DNA from: JAFEDN01 sp963795715
GTDB taxonomy: Bacteria; Pseudomonadota; Gammaproteobacteria; Coxiellales; Coxiellaceae
DNA length: 64,000 nucleotides
Direction of reading: 5' to 3'
Assembly (NCBI GenBank): GCA_963795715.1
Contig: CAWCIY010000002.1
Coordinates: 1,488,001-1,552,000 of the forward strand
Shown here: positions 28,814-37,169 of the stretch, in pieces
Position numbering within the stretch: the first letter of the stretch is position 1
Layout of the letters: every line of letters begins with the position of its first letter
Program-made: the position numbers and the translations under genes
Notes under the pieces: model-generated
Told to the model about the DNA's origin: nothing
The model's database searches: none
Seen by the model: only the letters and a program-made list of their open reading frames with translations

Positions 28814-28999
28814 ATGGTAATGACATTGTTTTATATCCCTACCTATGGTCAATGGGTCCCTTTTTCAGAGTCCTCTTTAAGTAACCTAGGCTTTATAAAA
28901 CAATATAGCAAGCACAAAATTCTTAAGGGACACTTAAATCCTGACACGGGCGAATTTGATATCAGGTGGTTTAATGGGACAAGCCAGCATCATGATTGA
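28814..28999 (+). CDS. Small hypothetical ORF (61 aa)
   Basis: The frame encodes MVMTLFYIPTYGQWVPFSES... with no recognisable domain. A ribosome site is not obvious. It is the first plus-strand frame after the receptor array and ends 12 bases before the next one. It may be a remnant. Confidence 0.25.
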   Translation: MVMTLFYIPTYGQWVPFSESSLSNLGFIKQYSKHKILKGHLNPDTGEFDIRWFNGTSQHHD

Positions 29000-29047
29000 C
29001 ATCCTCAGAATATGACGCTTAAGATAGCCAAAAAAGGAATGACTCTC

Positions 29048-29518
29048 ATGCACCATGATGATGAAACCAAGGATTGGAAGATTAGTGCCCAAAAAGCTTT
29101 GGGTGAAAGACGTTTTGAGGATTTTTTTCGGACTTTACCCTCCGTTAATAACGATGAAAGCTGTTCACTCTTATACGACGCCATCAAAATAGCCAAACAG
29201 CAAAAAAATTTATCTGCTCTGAATGCTGTTACCTCCCTTTCACTCAATGACATGACCGCTAGAAAACAGGAACTTTTGTTTAGCGACCTGATCGACGCCT
29301 GGGTGGACATGGGTGAGATCGAAAAAGCCATCTCCTCTGTCGTGCTCTATGAAAATGACGCTATCCCTCTGGATAACCGCTGGAATGCACTGGGGTATAG
29401 TCTGCTACGGAAGGACTTCTTAACAAAATACGGGGCAAGTATTTTAATCCAGACCACAAAGGACTTTAATTCTGGTTCTATCCTTTTCAAAATTTCTAAA
29501 GCTATCGGCGGTCGCTGA
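29048..29518 (+). CDS. Hypothetical helical protein (156 aa)
   Basis: No family recognised. The sequence is strongly alpha-helical and may form a solenoid of helical pairs (LLYDAIKIAKQQKNLSALNA, LIDAWVDMGEIEKAISSVV). I prefer ATG 29048 (MHHDDETKDW) because AAAAGGA lies 9 bases before it; ATGs at 29012 and 29039 in the same frame are possible. It lies alone on the plus strand between orphan ORFs. Confidence 0.5.
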   Translation: MHHDDETKDWKISAQKALGERRFEDFFRTLPSVNNDESCSLLYDAIKIAKQQKNLSALNAVTSLSLNDMTARKQELLFSDLIDAWVDMGEIEKAISSVVLYENDAIPLDNRWNALGYSLLRKDFLTKYGASILIQTTKDFNSGSILFKISKAIGGR

Positions 29519-29588
29519 ATCCGTTTCATGAGTTTGAACAGCGCTCTGGAGTCATGATAAAATCTTCACTTCAGATACAAGAGGTGGT

Positions 29589-29699
29589 ATGTCCATTCTA
29601 AAAATCAGATCCAGGCAAGAAGCCTTAGCGATTCAATTTACGGGTGATAATCGGCAGGCAGTGATTGATTTTGCCGGCGAGAACTATTTAAGCAGCTAG
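29589..29699 (+). CDS. Small ORF (36 aa), possible phage-type fragment
   Basis: ATG 29589 begins MSILKIRSRQEALAIQFTGD. The AIQFTGDN..AVIDFAG pattern resembles the start of small phage proteins that pair such a segment with a longer C-terminus. Here it stops after 36 residues, so it is probably a truncated remnant. Weak GAGGTG ribosome site. Confidence 0.3.
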   Translation: MSILKIRSRQEALAIQFTGDNRQAVIDFAGENYLSS

Positions 29700-29771
29700 A
29701 CAGAGGACAAGAACGATATTAGGATGCTTCGAAAGGGATGATTTCAACTCTTTCATCAAAAAATCAAAAAC

Positions 29772-30706
29772 ATGAAAAAAGAAAATACCTATCCTCTCCC
29801 CCCACATGAAGCAGTCCAACAACCGTGGGATACACTTCAACTTCATCCTAAAGGCGGGCTGACCGCCAGTGAAGTGAATGAATGGTATACCCAAGCGTTA
29901 AGAAACCGGTATCAAAAAGCAACTGTATTCTGGCCCTGGATGGGGAATCGATTATCACCGGATCAAATTCAACCCCTGAAACAACTCTTGCAATCTCAGG
30001 TGGTCATTATTTTTCTTCCGATAAAAAATAACCAGTCTCAGTGGAGTGTCATCGTTTTAGCACGAAAAAAAGCTTACCCCAATGAATGGTTGGTCAAAAA
30101 AGTAGAAATCCTGCTGAGAGTTTTGGTGGTAAATCTATCATCACTCAATCCTTGCAAATTTTAGATCAAGGATTGGAAGTCTATTCTGCCCATCATCCCG
30201 ATCAAGTCCATGCACTGAATCGAAGTGATGCAATTTACACCCAAATCGAACAAGTGGTGGATATAGAGACTACCAACGGTTCGTCTACGGATTCTGGGCA
30301 GACTTCCATCACCGTCCCCCCACCTGATCAAGCTATCCCAACGACCATCGCTGAACGCTTAAAAGTTAAATATAGGAGCCGACTAGAGGACCAATTGGCA
30401 AAATTGGCGGAATATGATGCACGAGGTTTTAGCATAGATAGTTTATGCGAAGAACTGGCACACCTATTAGCGGAGATGATGCCTCCAGCCCGAGCGTCCG
30501 CCCTCCAAAAACTGGAGCATTCTCCTTTAGCAAAAAAACCTGCCATCGCTAAAATCATTGATGATTGTTATCAAAAACCACCTAAAATTTCTGCGAATCC
30601 CTATCTGCTGATTCCCCTGCCCCAAGGTAAGGTTCCATCAAAGAAAAAGTCCCTGGAAGAAGAACAAAAATACGGTCCCGATCCTCTGACGAGTATTCAT
30701 TTTTAA
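29772..30706 (+). pseudogene. Frameshifted hypothetical gene
   Basis: Two overlapping frames (29772-30164 and 30086-30706) together read as one protein of about 310 residues. The switch point is a run of six A bases at about 30097-30102: the first frame reads NEWLVKK and then becomes unrelated, while the second continues as SRNPAESFGGKSIITQSLQ. The N-terminal half includes QSQWSVIVLARKK, faintly like the HW segment of C48 proteases but without the His. The C-terminal half is helical with a Lys-rich end. The shift could be a real mutation, a slippage site or a sequencing error in the homopolymer. Confidence 0.5.
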
Positions 30707-30739
30707 CCCATACATCAATACGAAAATGATATTACCTAT

Positions 30740-30976
30740 ATGGCGAATGATGAGAATGAGAAACAGAATGCGCTTTGGGTGTATGTCGTTGCGGATAAAT
30801 TACGAATTAAAGCCAAAGAAGGCATTAGCAGAATTTTTTTCTGCACGGTTAAAGAACGCAGAATTGTTTTATTACACGGTTTTATTAAAAAGACCGAAAA
30901 AACACCGACAAAAGAATTAACAATCGCCCGAAAACGATTGCAGGAGGTACATCATGCCTATCACACATCACCATGA
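30740..30976 (+). CDS. RelE/HigB (Gp49-like) toxin, N-terminus probably truncated
   Basis: The 78-residue protein keeps the C-terminal half of the family: LRIKAKEGISRIFFCTVKERR, then VLLHGFIKKTEKTPTKEL and a basic helix. Toxins of this group cleave mRNA on the ribosome. Family members are usually 100-115 residues, and the first helices are missing or altered here. No Shine-Dalgarno site precedes the ATG. The 3' end overlaps the antitoxin's original ATG (30954) by 23 bases, the usual toxin-first order. Confidence 0.65.
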   Translation: MANDENEKQNALWVYVVADKLRIKAKEGISRIFFCTVKERRIVLLHGFIKKTEKTPTKELTIARKRLQEVHHAYHTSP

Positions 30977-31010
30977 ACATGACTAGTTAATCAAAAAGTG
31001 GCATAAAGAT

Positions 31011-31313
31011 ATGAAATTTCAGGCGGCATACGATGCGCTTGCAGAAGAGTTTGATCTTTTCGATCAAATGCTGCAAGCTCGTAAAGAGGCAGGCTTAACC
31101 CAAGAAGATGTCGCTAGTCGGATGGGAACTCAAGTGCCGGCGGTTGCCAGATTAGAATCCTCCGGCGGCAAACATCGTCATTCTCCCACCATAGAAACAC
31201 TACGCAAATATGCTCATGCCGTCGGGTGCGAACTTGTAATTCAACTCGTCAGAAGTCACGCCGAACTAAAAAAGAAGGTATCTACAAAACAAAAGCGAAA
31301 AGTGCATAAATAA
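31011..31313 (+). CDS. XRE-family antitoxin with upstream amber codon
   Basis: This 100-residue protein has a helix-turn-helix (ARKEAGLTQEDVASRMGT, about residues 23-40) of the HigA type. It would repress its own operon and neutralise the RelE/HigB-like toxin. In the same frame, ATG 30954 has a near-perfect AGGAGG site 6 bases upstream and reads MPITHHHEHD, TAG (30984-30986), LIKKWHKD, then this ORF. The family normally has such an N-terminal KKxxxxx-M-x-F-AAYDAL extension, so the amber codon is a mutation in codon 11. ATG 31011 may rescue translation. Confidence 0.75.
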   Translation: MKFQAAYDALAEEFDLFDQMLQARKEAGLTQEDVASRMGTQVPAVARLESSGGKHRHSPTIETLRKYAHAVGCELVIQLVRSHAELKKKVSTKQKRKVHK

Positions 31314-31430
31314 AATCTCAAGCTTGATCAGAATAATTATCTAAATTAGATTATTTTTAATTTTCAAATCAAAGATGCCAAATACCAAATAATGCTGTAA
31401 TATGGAAATCCTTTTTTTAAAAGGATTTAT

Positions 31431-32321
31431 ATGAAAATTGAAATACCTGAAGATAGAATTAAATATTCTAAGGCTCTTATTGATTATGCTCGTTGCGGAG
31501 ACTTAAAAGGAATCCAACAGCTACTGGATCTAGAAATCAGCCCAAATTATATTTCTAAAACGGTTGAGGTACAGGGCAATGTTTCCACCAGTGGAGGATG
31601 GGTTGAAACAACTTACCCAGAAGAAACTCCATTGACTACCGCAGCTGAAAAAAATCAAATCGAAGCAGCAAAATTACTATTAGAAAACAAAGCAGATGTC
31701 GATTTATGTTTTCCACTTTACCGTTGTATTAGACACGCTCAAGCTGGAAAAACCAAAATTGAGATGGTTAAACTTTTAACTGATTATGGTGCAGATGTCA
31801 ACTTAAGACCAAAGCCCACCTATCGAGGCCCGGATACACTATCTTGGGCATTTATGAATAACTGCGAAGACGAAATTATTTTTACTTTAATAAATAAAGG
31901 CGCTAATCCAAGTTATTCTCATATAGGGTATGATAACAACGTTTCTGTCATTCATCTAGCTATTATGCGCAAACGATCTCCAGCCATTATTCAGGCTATG
32001 ATAGATAAAGGAGCCGATTTAACTCACAAAATGGAAGTAGACTACTCAGACAAAGAAACTTGTTGTATCGCTTTACTTACTTTACCTTGTTTATTCATAC
32101 CATTCATATGTCTTGCAACCAAAAAATTAAAATTAACTCCGCTGGAATATGCTCGACGTATAAAAAATCAAGAAGCTATAACCGTGTTACAGGCAGCGGT
32201 TCAGAACAAGGATATTAAGCTTTCTAAAGGACCTGGGCTGTTATCTAATAACAAAAATCAAAAAAAAGAAGAAGAAAAGCAGGTCTCTTCGCTAGAAATA
32301 AACTCATCTCTGAATGGGTAA
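31431..32321 (+). CDS. Ankyrin-repeat protein
   Basis: A 296-residue protein with about five ankyrin repeats: repeat-like segments at residues about 15-40, 65-95 (TPLTTAAEKNQIEAAKLLLE), 105-130, 140-165 and 175-200. A hydrophobic Cys-rich stretch follows (CCIALLTLPCLFIPFICLA, about 211-229), then a Lys/Glu/Ser-rich tail. ATG 31431 has AAAAGGA 5-6 bases upstream. In intracellular bacteria, ankyrin proteins of this type are often host-directed effectors and the hydrophobic segment could insert into a host membrane; both are inferences here. Confidence 0.75.
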   Translation: MKIEIPEDRIKYSKALIDYARCGDLKGIQQLLDLEISPNYISKTVEVQGNVSTSGGWVETTYPEETPLTTAAEKNQIEAAKLLLENKADVDLCFPLYRCIRHAQAGKTKIEMVKLLTDYGADVNLRPKPTYRGPDTLSWAFMNNCEDEIIFTLINKGANPSYSHIGYDNNVSVIHLAIMRKRSPAIIQAMIDKGADLTHKMEVDYSDKETCCIALLTLPCLFIPFICLATKKLKLTPLEYARRIKNQEAITVLQAAVQNKDIKLSKGPGLLSNNKNQKKEEEKQVSSLEINSSLNG

Positions 32322-32360
32322 GTGATTACGTCTTTAAATAAGCTAGTAAACGTTTAAGAT

Positions 32361-32378
32361 GGGTTGATTTACCAACCC
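32361..32378. repeat. Small hairpin after ankyrin gene
   Basis: GGGTTG-ATTTAC-CAACCC, a 6-bp perfect stem 40 bases past the ankyrin gene. There is no T tract, so a terminator role is uncertain. The remaining stretch to 32508 holds nothing I recognise. Confidence 0.35.
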
Positions 32379-32508
32379 CTGCAAAACTACTTCCTAAAAT
32401 TACGATCTTTCGACTTAAATTCATCATTGCATCATTCCATAAACCTAAAAGCTGAAGAAGTTTTATTAGAGTAAATTATAATTACAGTCAGTCAAAATAG
32501 GACAAATA

Positions 32509-32707
32509 CTATTTGGAATTATTACTGTGTGAATAAGTGATTTCATATTCAGGTTTAACCAGTCTTTCACAAAAATATCTGACAGTGGTAAAAGTAAAAT
32601 CTTCAAATTCCACACAACGACTCCCATTGGCTTGGGAAAGCCAATAAATCTTTGGAAGAAATCAAAGATAATGTCGTTATCAAAAAAATAATCACGGGTT
32701 TAAACAT
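32509..32707 (-). pseudogene. Broken small secreted-protein gene
   Basis: ATG 32707 follows AGGAGATAAT and begins MFKPVIIFLITTLSLISSKD, a convincing signal peptide, but the frame stops at 32603. The adjacent frame continues as KIYWLSQANGSRCVEFEDF... to a stop at 32509. Joined, they give a protein of about 65 residues with two Cys. It starts 15 bases after the stop of the gene at 32723-33460 and was probably in that operon. Confidence 0.4.
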
Positions 32708-32722
32708 ATTATCTCCTAAAAT

Positions 32723-33460
32723 CTATTGAATATTGCTGACCGTATCAGCGGTGTCATGTAATAAAGCAGGCTGTAATAAACTGCTTCTGATATCGAACAG
32801 AATGCTGCCACCATCCAAACTGCCTGTTAGTAGCCAATGTAACCAGGAATCCATCAGATCGAGGGCATCTTGCGTTAAACAATGCGGCGTCCAATGAATA
32901 GCCTCATGGTGCCTGCCAATCGGTTGTATATGGTCTAACCGAAGTACGGATTCTTCTCCTTGTTCATGGGGTAAGACATCCCAGACATAATGCGGATATT
33001 CACACTGTTTGACACGTTCAATAAATCCAGGATTAAACCCAGCTCTTTTATTTCCATAGGTAATCCCATAATAAGGAGCCGCTAATATGGTGGGTGCTGT
33101 CTGCCATTTGGGTTTACCTAATTTCAAGTGAGAAGGTATTTCGCCGCCTCCCTCAGAAAGGATAAGCAGTGGACGCCTTTTAGCACGATAAACCGCATGT
33201 TTTTCACCTGGATTAACAGGGAGAGCCGCCACAGGTAAGGAGGGATTTCGATTCAATTGATTGACCCTCAACGGCGCGATTTCAAAAAGAGCTTTTTCAT
33301 GAGAAGTCGATTCCACTCGACCTTTAGGAATTAATTCGTTGGGTATTTGATCCATATGAGGTACATAGGCTTCGATCAAGCGGCCACGCCTATAATCTTT
33401 ATTCTGATCTTTTTGCCACCAAGAACCCAATAAATTTTGTACTGAATGCTCAGGATACAT
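32723..33460 (-). CDS. Putative toxin partner of Panacea-like antitoxin
   Basis: A 245-residue protein without a firm family match. The middle (YRAKRRPLLILSE, then ILAAPYYGI) and the later stretch (VLRLDHIQPIG) recall the beta-barrel strands of PemK/MazF RNases, but this is only an impression. The start overlaps the end of the upstream gene by 11 bases (33450-33460), so the two are translationally coupled. Panacea (DUF4065/SocA-like) antitoxins are known to pair with many unrelated toxins, which is why context suggests a toxin here. Confidence 0.5.
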   Translation of the reverse strand: MYPEHSVQNLLGSWWQKDQNKDYRRGRLIEAYVPHMDQIPNELIPKGRVESTSHEKALFEIAPLRVNQLNRNPSLPVAALPVNPGEKHAVYRAKRRPLLILSEGGGEIPSHLKLGKPKWQTAPTILAAPYYGITYGNKRAGFNPGFIERVKQCEYPHYVWDVLPHEQGEESVLRLDHIQPIGRHHEAIHWTPHCLTQDALDLMDSWLHWLLTGSLDGGSILFDIRSSLLQPALLHDTADTVSNIQ

Positions 33461-34229
33461 CAGGATCGAACCGCGCTTTTGATTTCCATATTTCTGCAGA
33501 AAAAGTGGCTTCCCCTTTTAAAGGTAAAACAGGATTACCCTCCAGAGAATCCAACCATTTCTGTCCCTGAAAAAAAACCGTATCATAGCGAGGTTCAATG
33601 AATGAATTGACACATTTTTTCGTCTGTGTTTTTTTGAAGGCTAATTTGGCTTGTATCTGTCTTTTTACTTGATCCATTATTTTATGGTTTTTTTGGCTAG
33701 AACATTCTCGATCATTTTGCACGGTATATTCTTTCGCATCTTCTGCAACTTTGACTTGATTAAAGTTTAAATATTCTCCTGGCGCTGCCGTTAATAACGG
33801 TTGGGTTAAATAAACATGAGCCAGTAAAGATTCCGTATCTGCACCAAATCGATGTACCCATTTTTTGATGGCGCTTCTCGGAACGCGATCAATTTTCAAC
33901 TCTAAATCGCGAATGGGATAAGAAGGATGCACACTCCATTTGATGACGTCGTCTTCGTATCGAGATTGAAAAGATTGATCTTCCGCTCCGATACTTTTCA
34001 AGGCGGGCGCAATTCGATTGCAAACTTCAAAAGACCAAGGACCAAATTTATGAAAAATCCAGGGCGCTTGAGTGTAAGAAAACCCAGATTGCTCTGCGTA
34101 GGCTAAGTCGGCCAAATAGACATACTTAATTAAATGGATGGCTCCCAGGCGTCGATTTTTAAAATCATCCTCTTCAGACGCCACTGCCAAGGCATACTGC
34201 AAAAGTAAATCGACCTTTTGAATATCCAT
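33450..34229 (-). CDS. Panacea/DUF4065 (SocA-like) domain protein, putative antitoxin
   Basis: A 259-residue protein. The N-terminal 110 residues have the layout of Panacea/GepA/SocA proteins: VDLLLQYALAVA, then IKYVYLADLAYAEQSG, YTQAPWIFHKFGPWSFEV. These act as antitoxins or proteolytic adaptors. The C-terminal part (about 180-259) is basic and unassigned. It is the first gene of a two-gene minus-strand operon. It lies about 160 bases from the divergently transcribed integrase, a typical setting for a mobile toxin-antitoxin pair. Confidence 0.55.
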   Translation of the reverse strand: MDIQKVDLLLQYALAVASEEDDFKNRRLGAIHLIKYVYLADLAYAEQSGFSYTQAPWIFHKFGPWSFEVCNRIAPALKSIGAEDQSFQSRYEDDVIKWSVHPSYPIRDLELKIDRVPRSAIKKWVHRFGADTESLLAHVYLTQPLLTAAPGEYLNFNQVKVAEDAKEYTVQNDRECSSQKNHKIMDQVKRQIQAKLAFKKTQTKKCVNSFIEPRYDTVFFQGQKWLDSLEGNPVLPLKGEATFSAEIWKSKARFDPDVS

Positions 34230-34385
34230 TTGATTCGTTCCATTTTTTTACAAGGATATTATTATTATGCTCACGTCACCTCGATAATGCAAATCTGTAT
34301 AAAATTATACCTATATTGCCACCCCATCCTCATTCCTTTATAGTCTGGGATGTGAAGGGCGTCCCTCAACCGAAAGGAGGTTAAT

Positions 34386-35597
34386 ATGGGACGTAAAAAG
34401 CCAACGGCCATTCCCGGTTTACGATTTCGTAACGGGGTGTGGCATATTGAAAAAACGATATCGGGTAAGCGGTTATTTGAGAGTACGGGAACCGACGATC
34501 TTAAAGAAGCCCGGCAATATTTGATCCATCGACTGGAGCAAATCCGCCTGGCGGACATTTACGGCGTCAGGCCAAAACGCACTTTTGAAGAAGCGGCTGC
34601 CAAATATTTAGCGGAAAACCAACATAAGCGAACCATTGAGGAAGATATGGGATATATCGAGCAACTTAAACCCTACATAGGGCAATGTGAACTCGATAAA
34701 GTCAATATACTGAGTTTGCAGCCTTTCATCACCCAGCGGCGACAAGATGGCGTTAAAAATCGCACGATCAATCATGGTCTGCAGGTGACACGCCGGATTT
34801 TAAATTTGGCTTGTAAAGAATGGATCGACGAATCTAATCTTACCTGGCTTGCAGCAGCGCCCAAGATAAAATTGTTACCGCAAAATGATGAACGCAAACC
34901 GTATTCCTTAAGCTGGGGAGAACAGGATCACCTGTTTGCGTTGCTCCCGCCTTATTTGCGTCGAATGGCGCTGTTTAAGGTCAACACAGGGCTTCGCGAT
35001 CAGGAAGTGTGTCAACTGCAGTGGGATTGGGAACACCCGATCCCCGAGCTAAACACCAGTGTCTTTATTATCCCCAGCGCTTATTGTAAAAACGGGTTAG
35101 ACCGGCTAGTGCCTCTGAATGACATTGCCCTGCAAGTCATTGCCGAAGCACGCCATCAACATCCCGTTTATGTGTTTCCCCGAGCCGACGGCCAAGACAG
35201 ACTCTACCAGATGAATAATAAGTCATGGAAAAAAGCCCGCAGACAATTGCGCCTGCCAGTGCGGATTCATGACTTGAAACACACCTTTGGTAGACGTCTG
35301 CAGGCGGCAGGAGTCAGCCTGGAAGACCGCCAGGACCTGTTAGGGCATAAATCAAGCCGGATTACCACGCACTACAGTCCTGCGGAAATCCAGCATTTGA
35401 TTGAAGCGGCTAATCGGGTCTGTCAACGCCAAGTGAGCACGCCAACGGTCTCTGCACTCAGAGAGCGAGCGGCGGCCGCGGAAACACATTCCGGCAAAAT
35501 TCCGGCAAAAATTTTTCGGGATAACGAGAAGCCGGTGGAGAGTTATGATAAGTTTTTGATTTTTATGCTTTTATTTGGTGGGCCGGCCGAGATTTGA
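34386..35597 (+). CDS. Tyrosine-family integrase of a tRNA-Lys-targeting element
   Basis: A 403-residue phage-type integrase. It has an N-terminal arm-binding region, a SAM-like core-binding domain (about 60-160) and a catalytic domain with the Arg in NTGLRDQEV, HDLKHTF (Lys in place of the usual Arg in HDLRHT), LLGHKS and the nucleophile Tyr in TTHYSPAEI. ATG 34386 has AAAGGAGG upstream. The last six codons (GGPAEI) and the TGA stop lie inside a tRNA-Lys 3' fragment, so the attachment core overlaps the gene's 3' end. It serves to integrate and excise an island. Confidence 0.9.
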   Translation: MGRKKPTAIPGLRFRNGVWHIEKTISGKRLFESTGTDDLKEARQYLIHRLEQIRLADIYGVRPKRTFEEAAAKYLAENQHKRTIEEDMGYIEQLKPYIGQCELDKVNILSLQPFITQRRQDGVKNRTINHGLQVTRRILNLACKEWIDESNLTWLAAAPKIKLLPQNDERKPYSLSWGEQDHLFALLPPYLRRMALFKVNTGLRDQEVCQLQWDWEHPIPELNTSVFIIPSAYCKNGLDRLVPLNDIALQVIAEARHQHPVYVFPRADGQDRLYQMNNKSWKKARRQLRLPVRIHDLKHTFGRRLQAAGVSLEDRQDLLGHKSSRITTHYSPAEIQHLIEAANRVCQRQVSTPTVSALRERAAAAETHSGKIPAKIFRDNEKPVESYDKFLIFMLLFGGPAEI

Positions 35598-35620
35598 ACT
35601 CGGGACCAACGGATTAAAAG
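35576..35620 (-). other. Attachment-site core: 3' part of tRNA-Lys(UUU)
   Basis: Read on the minus strand this is the 3' part of a tRNA: anticodon loop CTTTTAA (anticodon UUU), 3' anticodon stem TCCGT, variable loop, T stem CCGAG/CTCGG with loop TTCAAAT, acceptor strand CCGGCCC, then ACCA. The 5' anticodon stem and D arm are absent beyond 35620, so it is not a complete tRNA. Lying at the end of the integrase gene, it is the expected att core. Confidence 0.85.
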
Positions 35621-36147
35621 AACCCATATCGGGTTTTCTATTTCTATCTATATTTTTCTATCTATTTATATTTAAAGCCTTTTTTACTTTTTTGATCTTC
35701 TGTATTTTTCCTTAAACTTCTATAAATTTCTATATTTTTCTTTGCGCCTTTACACCCAGATTACACCTGCAGCATAAGATCATAAAATGAACTCCATACT
35801 CAGTAGAGAAATCCTATCATAAAAAGTGACTCCAGAACTATAAAAACCCCAACAAATACAGAATGAAAAATATACTCTTAAGACCCAAATCGTGGCAAGC
35901 CCTTTCAATTAACAATTCTGATAACCGCGAAGCAACTATGCTACGGCTAAATTTTAATCAATAACAATAAATAATAAGTAAAAGAGTACAGATTTAAGTT
36001 AAAGTTACTACCGTACAGAAATTTTCATTAACTATGTTAAGTTCACCAAAGACCATGCTGCTATTGGGTAACAGACTATTATCATATCTGTTATGCCGGG
36101 ACAAGATACGGTAAAATTATAAAGCTGTCTATAATGGAGTATATAAT
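35621..36147. other. AT-rich intergenic region
   Basis: A short hairpin (AACCC-ATATC-GGGTT followed by TTCT, 35621-35638) could end integrase transcription. Pyrimidine-rich CTAT/TTTCTAT stretches follow to about 35740. The rest is AT-rich with no ORF I can support. GGAG lies before the methyltransferase ATG and TATAAT at about 36131 could be its -10 box, but no good -35 was seen. Confidence 0.4.
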
Positions 36148-37167
36148 ATGAAATTTACAGCTTTTGATTTATTTTCCGGTTGCGGAGGACTGACGCTTGG
36201 CCTCAAAAAAGCAGGCTTTCATATTGTGGGATCCATTGAAATCAATAAGCTTGCTGCAAATACTTACTCAGTAAACCATCCTGAAGTGTGCGTCTGGAAT
36301 AAGGATATCCGTGATGTTCCAGTAAGCGAAATTAAAAAAAAGCTGGGGCTTAAAAAAGGCCAATTAGACTTGCTTGCAGGGTGTCCTCCCTGTCAAGGAT
36401 TCTCCTCTCTCAGAACTCTTAATGGGGCAAGAGAAATAGAGGATTTTAGAAACGATTTAATCTTTGATTACCTACGTTTTGTCAAGGAACTCTTGCCAAG
36501 AACTTTAATGATGGAAAATGTTCCTGGTCTATTGAAAAATCCGAGGCTGGATGTATTTATCAAGGAACTTGAATTATTAGGTTACAAGCTACAAATCGGA
36601 CTCCGGAATGCAGCAGATTACGGAGTACCCCAGCGGCGTTACCGCATGATTTTATTAGCCGGCCGTCGAAAAAATATAAATTTTGCGCCGAAAGACAGTA
36701 AAAAAATTACAGTTAGAGAAGCTATCGGAAAGTTAGTAAAGAGTGGAAACAGTGGCGATCCAATACACGATTTTCCTGAAAAAAGAAGCAGGAAAATTAT
36801 TCAAATGATTCAAAAAATTCCAAAAAACGGTGGCAGCCGTAAAGATGCAGGGAGAAAATATGAATTGGAGTGCCATAAAAAATGTAATGGTTTTAAGGAC
36901 ACTTACGGCAGAATGGCCTGGGATAAAGTTTCCCCCACTATTACTACAGGCTGTTTTAACCCTTCTAAAGGACGTTTTCTACATCCGGAAGAAAACCGGG
37001 CAATCACATTGAGAGAAGCTGCTATCTTACAGTCATTTCCTTTCGATTATATTTTTTCTGTAGAAGCAGGCAAAATCGCTATAGCTGAAATGATAGGAAA
37101 CGCCCTCCCGCCCGAATTTATCAGAAGGCAGGCTATTCAAATAATAAATTACCTAAAAGGAAATTAG
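36148..37167 (+). CDS. DNA (cytosine-5) methyltransferase
   Basis: A 339-residue C5 methyltransferase. It transfers a methyl group from AdoMet to C5 of cytosine in a specific DNA site. Motif I is FDLFSGCGGLTLGL (6-19). Motif IV is PPCQG with the catalytic Cys at 82. Motif VI is ENV at 123-125, motif VIII QRR at 162-164, and motifs IX-X lie near RAITLREAAILQSFP and GNALPP. The target-recognition region (about 210-280) is short. It is two bases from the helicase-nuclease gene and starts a three-gene operon ending in vsr, so it probably marks host DNA while the neighbours act on unmethylated DNA or repair T:G mismatches. Confidence 0.92.
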   Translation: MKFTAFDLFSGCGGLTLGLKKAGFHIVGSIEINKLAANTYSVNHPEVCVWNKDIRDVPVSEIKKKLGLKKGQLDLLAGCPPCQGFSSLRTLNGAREIEDFRNDLIFDYLRFVKELLPRTLMMENVPGLLKNPRLDVFIKELELLGYKLQIGLRNAADYGVPQRRYRMILLAGRRKNINFAPKDSKKITVREAIGKLVKSGNSGDPIHDFPEKRSRKIIQMIQKIPKNGGSRKDAGRKYELECHKKCNGFKDTYGRMAWDKVSPTITTGCFNPSKGRFLHPEENRAITLREAAILQSFPFDYIFSVEAGKIAIAEMIGNALPPEFIRRQAIQIINYLKGN

Positions 37168-37169
37168 TT

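Noticed and set aside
35576..35650. A complete tRNA-Lys gene
   Set aside because: Only the 3' part from the anticodon loop is present; the D arm, 5' anticodon stem and 5' acceptor strand are missing.
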